The position numbers were made by a program, and so were the translations under genes. A DNA stretch of 7,473 nucleotides from assembly GCA_024680835.1 (NCBI GenBank), contig JAILBP010000160.1, forward strand, positions 1 through 7,473, written 5' to 3'. Positions 1-5,082 of the stretch are shown piece by piece. Source of the DNA: RGIG6904 sp024680835 (GTDB taxonomy: Bacteria; Bacillota; Clostridia; Lachnospirales; Lachnospiraceae). The notes beneath the pieces are model-generated. The model was not told the origin of the DNA. It searched no databases and worked only from the letters and a program-made list of their open reading frames with translations. Positions within the stretch are counted from its first letter, which is position 1; the number at the start of each line of letters is the position of its first letter.

Positions 1-110
1 TTGAAGTAAGTATTCTCATTGGCGGGATCATCCACGTGGATGTGCAGCTCGCCCTTGCTATCCAGCTGATCCGTTACATCTTCAACAAGATTTTTATAAG
101 AAAAGATCAT
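1..110 (-). CDS. Hypothetical protein, N-terminal fragment
   Basis: The reading frame opens with ATG at 108-110 and runs without a stop to the window edge, giving 36 codons. The peptide begins MIFSYKNLVEDVTDQLDSK and continues with GELHIHVDDPANE; it is acidic and hydrophilic, with no signal peptide or membrane segment in the visible part. A purine-rich GGAGAG at 121-126 lies 10 bases upstream of the ATG, somewhat far but usable as a ribosome binding site. The preceding MATE gene is closed by a terminator, and promoter-like sequences lie between, so this is probably its own transcription unit. I do not recognise the family, and most of the protein is outside the window. Support for coding is the open frame, the ATG and the plausible ribosome binding site. 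Confidence 0.6.
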   Translation of the reverse strand, partial: MIFSYKNLVEDVTDQLDSKGELHIHVDDPANENTYF

Positions 111-283
111 TATCTGAAAACTCTCCGTGTAGACGTCTTACACATAAAATACGCACGAGAAGTCAAAAAAGTTTTTCGATTATAAAAAAAATTGTAATTA
201 TTCAGAGCCAATCTCGAAAATCTGCGGTTTTCGAGCTGTTTAGGCAGATAACAAGCCAGGCAGGTTCCAAACAGACACGAAAA
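111..283 (-). promoter_or_regulatory. Leader and candidate promoters of the downstream hypothetical gene
   Basis: This gene-free stretch lies between the MATE terminator and the hypothetical gene. Two promoter candidates can be read on the minus strand. One is a perfect TATAAT at 179-184, preceded by a run of seven T but with only a poor -35. The other is TTGACT at 160-165 followed after 18 bases by TGTAAG at 136-141. An 8-bp inverted repeat (CTCGAAAA at 213-220, TTTTCGAG at 228-235, 7-base loop) lies upstream of both. A second imperfect palindrome at 127-143 (GTGTA and TACAC arms around GACGTC) overlaps the second -10 candidate. The hairpin at 213-235 has no T-tract directly after it, so I do not call it a terminator. 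Which promoter is used cannot be decided by eye. Confidence 0.4.
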
Positions 284-332
284 TACCGGGGCCAACAAGC
301 CAAAACGAAACTTTTGACTTTTAACCCCGGTA
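284..332 (-). terminator. Rho-independent terminator of the MATE gene
   Basis: On the minus strand TACCGGGG (325-332) pairs perfectly with CCCCGGTA (284-291), and the 3' arm runs straight into TTTTC. The hairpin begins 3 bases after the MATE stop codon. The 33-base loop is long but can form its own stem (GTCAAAA with TTTTGGC, one wobble pair), giving a stacked two-part structure. It should end the regulator-MATE transcript. Confidence 0.7.
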
Positions 333-335
333 TCA

Positions 336-1688
336 TTACATTTTACGAAGCTCTGAAAATGCCAGCGGAACAGCCAGAAGGAAGGCCAACGCATCCGCAG
401 CTGCCTGCGCAAATTCAACACCCGTAAGACCAAAGAGTGCCGGCAGCAGCAGGATCATGGGCACGAAAAATATTCCGCTTCTGGCCGAGGCCGAGATCGA
501 AGCTTTTAACCCCAGGCCGCTGGACTGCAGCATCATATTTGTCATCACGGTAAATGCCAGTAACGGCATAGTCAGACACTGCGCTCTCAACGCAACATAT
601 CCCGTCGCGATCACCGCCTCATCATCTCTGAATACGGCTATAAGCTCCGGCGCAAATGCAAAAGATAAAACAGACAGAACCAGCAGAAAAGCCGTTCCGT
701 ATTTCACGCAAAAGAAAAATCCCTCTTTTACCCGTTTCTTCAATCCCGCCCCGAAATTGTAAGAGCAGACCGGCTGGAATCCCTGGCCGAAGCCTATCAT
801 GGCAGATCCCATCATCATGAGCACCCTGGTAGCAACCGACATTCCTGCAACCGCTGCGTCTCCACCGTACTTCGTGGCAGCATGATTAAGCATCAGTGTG
901 GCAGTCGCCGCAAGCCCCTGTCTGAAAAGAGACGGCAGACCGCCATTCAGGATCTCCAGCATATAATGAGTGTTGATCCTGAGGTTTTTAAGATCAAGCC
1001 TTATGTTTTCTCCCTGGGAGCTGCCTATATCCAGCACAAAGAAGCTCACCATCTGTCCTGCCACGGTGGCGATGGCCGCACCCTTTGTCCCCATTTCCAA
1101 CACCAGTATCAGCAGCGGATCCAGCAGCACATTCACGACCGCACCGCACATAAGTCCAGCCATGGAATACATGGCGCTACCCTGAAACCTGAGCTGATTG
1201 TTAAGTACGAACTGCCCCATCATAAATGGTGCGCCCATCAAGATGATCCTCATGTACGACATTGTGTCCGCCATGGTGGTATCGGATGCGCCGATAGCAT
1301 ACGCCAACGGCTCAGCGAAAACATTACCGACCGCAGCGCATATCACTCCCGCAACCAGTGATGTGATAAATCCGGTGATCGCCATCTCATTGGCCTCGCG
1401 GGTGTTTCCCGCTCCCAGCATGCGAGACAAAAACGTACCGCTGCCCTGTCCAAAGAAAAACCCGAAAGCCTGTATCATGGCCATGACCGGAAACACCAGT
1501 CCCACTGCCGCAGTGGCCTGTGTTGATATCTTTCCCACAAAGAAAGTGTCAGCCATGTTATAGAACCCCGTCACCAGCATGCTGATGATAGTGGGTATCG
1601 CCAGTGTTATTATAAGTTTCGGGACCGGCGTCTGCGTAAGCCGCTCCCTCTTGCTGATAGTTTTTTCGTTATTTTTGTCTTTTCTCAT
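336..1688 (-). CDS. MATE family efflux transporter
   Basis: A polytopic inner-membrane antiporter that, as known for the MATE family, exports drugs or metabolites using a Na+ or H+ gradient; the substrate cannot be told from sequence. The 450-residue product has the usual MATE length and about 12 hydrophobic segments in two homologous halves. Typical motifs are visible: FYNMADTFFVGKIST around residues 42-56, LRFQGSAMYSM then NVLLDPLLI (about 166-194) in the first half, and GFGQGFQPVCSYNFGAG (about 299-315) in the second. The N-terminus before the first helix is short and basic. I chose ATG at 1686-1688 because GGAAG stands 6 bases upstream; an in-frame TTG at 1710-1712 would add eight residues but has no convincing ribosome binding site. 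The start lies 39 bp after the stop of the c-di-GMP regulator gene with no terminator between, so the two are probably one operon. It resembles the NorM/DinF-like MATE proteins common in Clostridia. Confidence 0.9.
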   Translation of the reverse strand: MRKDKNNEKTISKRERLTQTPVPKLIITLAIPTIISMLVTGFYNMADTFFVGKISTQATAAVGLVFPVMAMIQAFGFFFGQGSGTFLSRMLGAGNTREANEMAITGFITSLVAGVICAAVGNVFAEPLAYAIGASDTTMADTMSYMRIILMGAPFMMGQFVLNNQLRFQGSAMYSMAGLMCGAVVNVLLDPLLILVLEMGTKGAAIATVAGQMVSFFVLDIGSSQGENIRLDLKNLRINTHYMLEILNGGLPSLFRQGLAATATLMLNHAATKYGGDAAVAGMSVATRVLMMMGSAMIGFGQGFQPVCSYNFGAGLKKRVKEGFFFCVKYGTAFLLVLSVLSFAFAPELIAVFRDDEAVIATGYVALRAQCLTMPLLAFTVMTNMMLQSSGLGLKASISASARSGIFFVPMILLLPALFGLTGVEFAQAAADALAFLLAVPLAFSELRKM

Positions 1689-1727
1689 AGAGCACTTCCA
1701 AATCAACCTCAAAACATCCGGTCTGTG

Positions 1728-3389
1728 CTATTTCCGAAAAAATCGTGCAAACTCCTCCGGCGGAACAGGTTTCGAGAAATAATACCCCTGTATGATATCG
1801 CAACCCGCCTGTTTTAAAAGGTCGTACTGCTCCCGTGTCTCAACACCTTCCGCAATGACCGGAACTTCCAGGAATTTAGCGATATCCAGCATCAGCTCCA
1901 CCATCCTGAAATCCTTTTTATTTTCGGTGATATTCCTTATGAACTGCATGTCAAGCTTTAACGCGTCTATGGGCATGCTGGCCAGCATATTCAGCGAAGA
2001 ATAACCGGATCCGAAATCATCCATCTCGATCTTGAAGCCTTTGGTTCGAAGCTGCTTTACGGTATCTATTATGCGGCTTGAATCGCTGGTGTAGGCAGAC
2101 TCCGTGATCTCCAAAAGATATTCATTCGGTGAAAGCTCGTTTTTTTTCATGACATTGTCTAACATCTGCTCGAGATCCGGATCGTAAATATCAACTCTTG
2201 ACACATTCACCGACACCGGAACCGTGACACCGAAGTTTTCCTTCCATTCCCTGATCTGAGAAGCAGCCTCGTTCCAAACATAATGATCCAGCTTATGCAC
2301 AAGCCCGCTCCCCTCGAACAGCGGGATGAAAACCCCCGGGCTTATCATGCCGAGATCCGGATGGATCCATCTGATCAGAGCCTCGGCGCTGGATAACACC
2401 GGCTCATTTCCCTTTATATTATATTTGGGCTGGTAAAAAACACGGAACTGTTTTTCACGCAGCGCCTTTTCCATCTCACCTATCAGCCTCTCGGAAAACA
2501 GCTCGCTCTCGTGAGCGGAGACATCGTAAAACACAACCGAGGTAGAGTAGACATTGCGCTGTTTGTGGCACACTGAAGCGGCATGATCGAAACGCTGCTC
2601 CATCTCCATCTTTTTATCCACATTTTCATATACACCGATACGCAGATTCATGCGCTGTATGTCAGGCTCTGTGGCAAAAATCCCGGAGAACGCAGCTGCC
2701 TGCGCATCGTAATCACTCCGGTGGGGAACATAACAATAGAACGTATCAGATCCGCTCCTGCAGGCGATACCTCCGTTCTCAGTCATGAGGCCGGCGATAC
2801 CCGCCGCCATCTTCCTCAGAACTTCGTCTCCGTAATCCCTGCCGTACAGCTCATTGACAACATGAAAACGGTTAATGTCGATGACGACTGCGTCCATGTC
2901 GTTGTCCGGATAATATCTGTCGTATCTCTCTGCATATCTCAAAAAATAATCTTTTGTATAAAGCCCCGTCAGATCATCGGTCTCCGTCTCGTGGATGATG
3001 ATGTTATCCTCCGCGAGCTCTATGGTGCGACGCACTCTGGCCAGGATCACATCCGGAAGCTCATAGGGTTTTGAAATGAAGTCCGCCGCTCCCAGATTCA
3101 ATGTTTCTACCTCGGCGGTCTTTTCTGATGTCAGCACTATGACCGGAATGCGCTTAAGTGTCGGATCCGCGGGGATCTGTTTAAGCACCTCATACCCGTC
3201 CATCTCAGGCATCAAAAGATCCAGCAATATCAAAGATAAAGTGCTCTCGTTCTCATGTATGATCCGCATCGCCTCCACACCGTTTTTCGCAAACAGGACT
3301 TCATGCTCCTGCCCTATGATATTACCGAGTATGGAACGGTTTATCTCCTCATCGTCCACTATCAAAACTTTTCTGCGAATCTTATTCAT
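1728..3389 (-). CDS. Response regulator with degenerate GGDEF and EAL domains (c-di-GMP phosphodiesterase)
   Basis: A 553-residue soluble three-domain protein with no membrane segment. Residues 6-125 form a receiver domain with the acidic pair D12/D13, phospho-acceptor D57 (in LLDLLMP), T87 and K107 all present, so it should be phosphorylated by a histidine kinase not in this window. Residues about 137-285 form a GGDEF domain (starting DDLTGLYT) whose active-site motif reads SGSDTF (212-217) instead of GGDEF. The metal-binding stretch is also altered (DIN at 171-173, NE instead of ND at 179-180), so cyclase activity is unlikely. Residues about 303-550 form an EAL domain with the expected catalytic set: E336-A-L, N395, E427, D457-D458 in DDFGSGYSS, K478, E514 and E517 in AEGVET, and Q534. 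Inferred role: phosphorylation-controlled hydrolysis of c-di-GMP to pGpG. The start is well set by AGGAGG 6 bases before the ATG. It is followed by the MATE gene, probably co-transcribed. Confidence 0.92.
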   Translation of the reverse strand: MNKIRRKVLIVDDEEINRSILGNIIGQEHEVLFAKNGVEAMRIIHENESTLSLILLDLLMPEMDGYEVLKQIPADPTLKRIPVIVLTSEKTAEVETLNLGAADFISKPYELPDVILARVRRTIELAEDNIIIHETETDDLTGLYTKDYFLRYAERYDRYYPDNDMDAVVIDINRFHVVNELYGRDYGDEVLRKMAAGIAGLMTENGGIACRSGSDTFYCYVPHRSDYDAQAAAFSGIFATEPDIQRMNLRIGVYENVDKKMEMEQRFDHAASVCHKQRNVYSTSVVFYDVSAHESELFSERLIGEMEKALREKQFRVFYQPKYNIKGNEPVLSSAEALIRWIHPDLGMISPGVFIPLFEGSGLVHKLDHYVWNEAASQIREWKENFGVTVPVSVNVSRVDIYDPDLEQMLDNVMKKNELSPNEYLLEITESAYTSDSSRIIDTVKQLRTKGFKIEMDDFGSGYSSLNMLASMPIDALKLDMQFIRNITENKKDFRMVELMLDIAKFLEVPVIAEGVETREQYDLLKQAGCDIIQGYYFSKPVPPEEFARFFRK

Positions 3390-3440
3390 CTCATGCCTCC
3401 TGAACGATCAACCGGGTTTTGCGTCAAAGCTTCCACCACA

Positions 3441-3497
3441 ACAGCCTTAACGCACACACAACATATTAGCACACGAACCCCATAAACGCAAGGCTGT
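3441..3497. repeat. Inverted repeat flanking the regulator promoter
   Basis: ACAGCCTT at 3441-3448 and AAGGCTGT at 3490-3497 are perfect inverted copies, 41 bp apart. They bracket the -10 and abut the -35 of the regulator promoter. The spacing would suit a looping or cooperative regulator, but eight bases can also match by chance. Confidence 0.4.
3463..3491 (-). promoter_or_regulatory. Sigma-A type promoter of the regulator-MATE operon
   Basis: On the minus strand TTGCGT (3486-3491) is separated by exactly 17 bases from TAATAT (3463-3468), which is preceded by TGC, an extended -10. Transcription would begin near 3456 and give a leader of about 65 nt before the regulator ATG. The promoter sits between an 8-bp inverted repeat (3441-3448 and 3490-3497), and a direct repeat of GTGACA lies just upstream. 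There is no obvious terminator between azlD and this promoter, so some read-through from azlCD is possible. Confidence 0.7.
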
Positions 3498-3518
3498 CAC
3501 GATAAATGAAAATGTCAC
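3495..3518 (-). repeat. Direct repeat GTGACA upstream of the regulator promoter
   Basis: On the minus strand GTGACA occurs at 3513-3518 and again at 3495-3500, an 18-bp period, the nearer copy ending 3 bases before the -35 element. Tandem half-sites in this position are a common arrangement for response-regulator activators. With six-base units this is only suggestive. Confidence 0.3.
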
Positions 3519-3531
3519 CGCAACACCGGAA

Positions 3532-3840
3532 TCACACCAATAGCTGCACCAGGAAAACACAGGCACAGGATATTATGGCTACCACCGTAAGCGACCGGCC
3601 CTTCATGGCGCAGACGATAGCTGCCACGAAGCCGACTGCCGCTGACAGCGGGTTATTGGTAGCGTAAAAGATGGCCGGAACCGTCATGGCCGACAGCACC
3701 GTATACGGGATGTAGTACAGAAAGCTTTTGATCCGTTTATTCTGCACCTTTTTTGTGATAAGGGCAAAGGGTATCGCCCGCACAAGATATGTTATACCTG
3801 CCATCAACAGCAAATATGGAAAAAATAATGCGTTACTCAT
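3532..3840 (-). CDS. azlD: AzlD family small subunit of branched-chain amino acid exporter
   Basis: A 102-residue, very hydrophobic protein, the usual size for AzlD/BrnE/YgaH small subunits. Family features visible are TYLVRAIPF near residues 17-25, the basic loop KKVQNKRIK, then LYYIPYTVLSAMTVPAIFYAT (about 41-61) and two further hydrophobic segments (about 64-78 and 83-102). In characterised systems (B. subtilis AzlCD, C. glutamicum BrnFE, E. coli YgaZH) the small and large subunits together export branched-chain amino acids or analogues such as 4-azaleucine; the exact substrate here is inferred. A ribosome binding site AAAGAGG stands 11 bases before the ATG, at the long end of normal spacing. 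Its partner azlC lies upstream on the same strand, but 143 bp away rather than overlapping as is usual. Confidence 0.9.
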   Translation of the reverse strand: MSNALFFPYLLLMAGITYLVRAIPFALITKKVQNKRIKSFLYYIPYTVLSAMTVPAIFYATNNPLSAAVGFVAAIVCAMKGRSLTVVAIISCACVFLVQLLV

Positions 3841-3862
3841 CTCTGTTTATTCCTCTTTCAAA

Positions 3863-3926
3863 TACAGTATTTTTCTCAATTCAACATTCGGTGTACCGAA
3901 TATCTCCCGCATTTCAAAATACTGTA
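3863..3926. repeat. Nested inverted repeat between azlC and azlD
   Basis: Outer arms TACAGTATTTT (3863-3873) and AAAATACTGTA (3916-3926) are perfect 11-bp inverted copies. Inside them, ATTCGGT (3886-3892) and ACCGAAT (3895-3901) form a second dyad with a two-base centre. As minus-strand RNA this could fold into an 11-bp stem with an internal 6-bp hairpin ending about 5 bases before the azlD ribosome binding site. As DNA it could be an operator pair or the ends of a 64-bp miniature element. I see no target-site duplication beside it. Confidence 0.6.
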
Positions 3927-3936
3927 CTATACTGTA
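3919..3936 (-). repeat. Tandem TACAGTAT octamers
   Basis: On the minus strand TACAGTAT occurs at 3929-3936 and again at 3919-3926, offset by exactly 10 bp, about one helical turn. A third copy in the opposite orientation is at 3863-3870. The second tandem copy is also the arm of the nested inverted repeat. Phased octamers like this fit a repeated protein-binding half-site; no regulator gene is present in the window. Confidence 0.45.
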
Positions 3937-3953
3937 AATCAACACAAGCGCAG

Positions 3954-4024
3954 CTACTCATCGATCACTTCTTTATCAGCTACTTATTTATCGATCACTT
4001 CCTCACCAACCGCTTCTTTATCAG
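3954..4024 (-). repeat. Degenerate tandem duplication spanning the azlC stop codon
   Basis: The last codons of azlC encode ADKEAVGEEVIDK followed by TAA. Reading on in the same frame gives VADKEVIDE followed by TAG at 3954-3956. The DNA agrees: GCTGATAAAGAAG and GAAGTGATCGAT each occur on both sides of the stop. The tail of the gene has therefore been duplicated, with a stop now falling between the copies. Confidence 0.65.
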
Positions 4025-4727
4025 CCGTTTCGCTGACCGGGAAAAATACCGCACCCACAACGGCCGCCACGATCGCACAGATGCTGACTGCGAAACCGGA
4101 GGGAATTTCTTTAAGATAAGGAGCGTAATAGAACAGACAACTCAGAGCTATGGCCGCAAAGACCACGTACATCACAGCCCTCGCCTTCTTCATCTCCGGC
4201 ACCACGATTGCCACGAACATGCCATACAGCGCCACTCCCATGGCCGACAGAAGTTTCTCCGGCAAAATATTGCCGAACACAGCGCCTGCAAAGGTTCCGA
4301 AAGTCCAGCCGATCCATGGTATGGTAGCAAGCCCCGAAAAAAACGCCGTATTTATAACATCTTCTCTCACGGCCACTGCAAAGATCTCATCCGTCATAAA
4401 AAATCCCAAGAGCCACCTCTTGATGCCGCAGAATCTTTCCGACGCTTTCTGCCCCGCAGATATACTCATAAATGAATAACGTATGTTTATGGTGAGCTGT
4501 GAGACGATCATCTCCACAAAATGTCCGGGGGAGAGCATGGTCTTGATACCTGCAAACTGTCCCGCCGATGTAACCGTCAGAAATGAAATGAGTGTCGCCT
4601 GCCACCAGGTAAATCCCATGGTTATGGCTATTATGCCAAATGTAAAACTCACGCTAAGATATCCCAAGCCTATGGGAATACCTGCCGTGACGCCGCGCAG
4701 GTATTCTTTTTTTATATCTTTATCCAT
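3984..4727 (-). CDS. azlC: AzlC family branched-chain amino acid exporter, large subunit
   Basis: A 247-residue membrane protein, close to normal AzlC/BrnF/YgaZ length. Family marks seen in order are GVTAGIPIGLGYLSVSFTFG (12-31), the TSAGQFAG region (53-60), the conserved SQLTINIRYSFMS (76-88), MTDEIFAVA (111-119), and WTFGTFAGAVFGN (141-153). About seven hydrophobic segments are visible, the last ending FFPVSE near residue 233. With AzlD it should form a secondary exporter for branched-chain amino acids or analogues in the cytoplasmic membrane. The ATG at 4725-4727 is supported by GGAG 6 bases upstream. It is the first gene of its unit, with a strong promoter, possible operators and a long leader upstream. 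The C-terminal tail (ADKEAVGEEVIDK) is acidic, repeated after the stop, and unlikely to be essential. Confidence 0.92.
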   Translation of the reverse strand: MDKDIKKEYLRGVTAGIPIGLGYLSVSFTFGIIAITMGFTWWQATLISFLTVTSAGQFAGIKTMLSPGHFVEMIVSQLTINIRYSFMSISAGQKASERFCGIKRWLLGFFMTDEIFAVAVREDVINTAFFSGLATIPWIGWTFGTFAGAVFGNILPEKLLSAMGVALYGMFVAIVVPEMKKARAVMYVVFAAIALSCLFYYAPYLKEIPSGFAVSICAIVAAVVGAVFFPVSETADKEAVGEEVIDK

Positions 4728-4765
4728 TTAAAACTCCGATTTGTAACTCATTCATAACCAAGTCG

Positions 4766-4823
4766 ATTTGATCTGATATGCCCGGACGAAAGCTTGCTTT
4801 TGGATGGATATATCTGACCAAAT
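4766..4823 (-). promoter_or_regulatory. Stem-loop in the azlC leader
   Basis: In the minus-strand transcript ATTTGGTCAGATAT (4810-4823) can pair with ATATCAGATCAAAT (4766-4779): 12 Watson-Crick pairs, one G-U pair and one A-A mismatch over 14 positions, with a 30-base loop. The structure ends about 38 bases before the azlC ATG. No T-tract follows, so it is not a simple terminator. I do not recognise a T-box (no TGGNACC antiterminator sequence) or any other riboswitch class; a role in controlling azlC translation or mRNA stability is inference. Confidence 0.5.
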
Positions 4824-4910
4824 TACTTTGGAGAGAAAACCTTTATTCTGCAAACCCGGTTCTGAATAGTTTCCTGTTTTATTGAAATAAATGATTCGAC
4901 AACGCCGAAT

Positions 4911-4941
4911 ATTATACCACAAAGCAACGAGGAGAATACAA
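4911..4941 (-). promoter_or_regulatory. Promoter of azlCD
   Basis: The minus strand has a perfect TATAAT at 4911-4916 preceded by TGG, an extended -10. The -35 is weak: TTGTAT at 4936-4941 with a long 19-base spacer, or GTATTC with a 17-base spacer, consistent with reliance on the extended -10. Transcription would begin near 4904, leaving a leader of about 177 nt before azlC. The -35 region lies entirely inside the dyad at 4934-4955, so a protein bound there would block RNA polymerase. A weaker dyad (ATTCG at 4894-4898, CGAAT at 4906-4910) covers the likely start point. Confidence 0.75.
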
Positions 4942-4955
4942 ATTTATTTGTATTC
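4934..4955. promoter_or_regulatory. Candidate operator dyad overlapping the azlC -35
   Basis: GAATACAAAT (4934-4943) and ATTTGTATTC (4946-4955) are perfect 10-bp inverted arms around a TT centre. The site overlaps the azlC -35. The near-perfect symmetry and the short spacer point to binding of a dimeric repressor rather than an RNA hairpin. The regulator is not encoded in the window. Confidence 0.6.
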
Positions 4956-4969
4956 GACGACTGCCAGTG

Positions 4970-4993
4970 ATAACAGACACTTGTGTCTGTTAT
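4970..4993. promoter_or_regulatory. Second candidate operator dyad upstream of azlC
   Basis: ATAACAGACAC (4970-4980) and GTGTCTGTTAT (4983-4993) are perfect 11-bp inverted arms around the same TT centre. The centre lies 37 bp upstream of the centre of the first dyad, at about -77 relative to the predicted start. The arm sequences of the two dyads differ, so two different regulators may be involved. No T-tract follows on either strand, which argues against a terminator. Confidence 0.6.
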
Positions 4994-5033
4994 ACCACTT
5001 TATTCCTGTTTTACAATCGGGAAGACAAACCAC

Positions 5034-5059
5034 AAAAATCCCCGGGCAAAACCCGGGGA
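5034..5059 (-). terminator. Rho-independent terminator of the GH94 gene
   Basis: On the minus strand TCCCCGGG (5052-5059) pairs perfectly with CCCGGGGA (5039-5046) around a 5-base loop, and five T follow at 5034-5038. It starts 23 bases after the GH94 stop. The plus strand has no T-tract after the stem, so it acts in one direction. It separates the GH94 transcript from azlCD. Confidence 0.88.
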
Positions 5060-5082
5060 CTTATAAACATATTATGTTTCGA

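Noticed and set aside
110..433. Minus-strand 107-codon frame overlapping the end of the MATE gene and the leader region
   Set aside because: It crosses the MATE 3' end, its terminator and the promoter region in another frame, is rich in Arg, Phe and Cys, and shows no family resemblance; a shadow frame.
882..1361. Plus-strand 159-codon frame inside the MATE gene
   Set aside because: It is opposite a well-supported transporter gene, and its His/Gln-rich composition is typical of an antisense shadow.
2583..3074. Plus-strand 163-codon frame opposite the regulator gene
   Set aside because: The minus strand here encodes receiver, GGDEF and linker sequence with recognisable motifs; no ribosome binding site or domain supports the antisense frame.
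3841..3983. CRISPR repeats suggested by the recurring TACAGTAT and ATCGATCACTTC words
   Set aside because: The repeats are too short, few and irregularly spaced, two are inverted relative to the third, and no cas gene is nearby.
3789..4475. Plus-strand 228-codon frame opposite azlC and the azlC-azlD spacer
   Set aside because: It runs antisense through azlC, whose family motifs are clear; the product is His/Arg/Ser-rich and unlike any known protein.
4728..4904. T-box or known amino acid riboswitch in the azlC leader
   Set aside because: No TGGNACC antiterminator sequence, no terminator hairpin with T-tract before azlC, and no other class signature was found by eye.
4970..4993. Dyad considered as a terminator for the GH94 gene or for a plus-strand transcript
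   Set aside because: No T-tract follows on either strand and a much better terminator already lies at 5034-5059; an operator is more likely.
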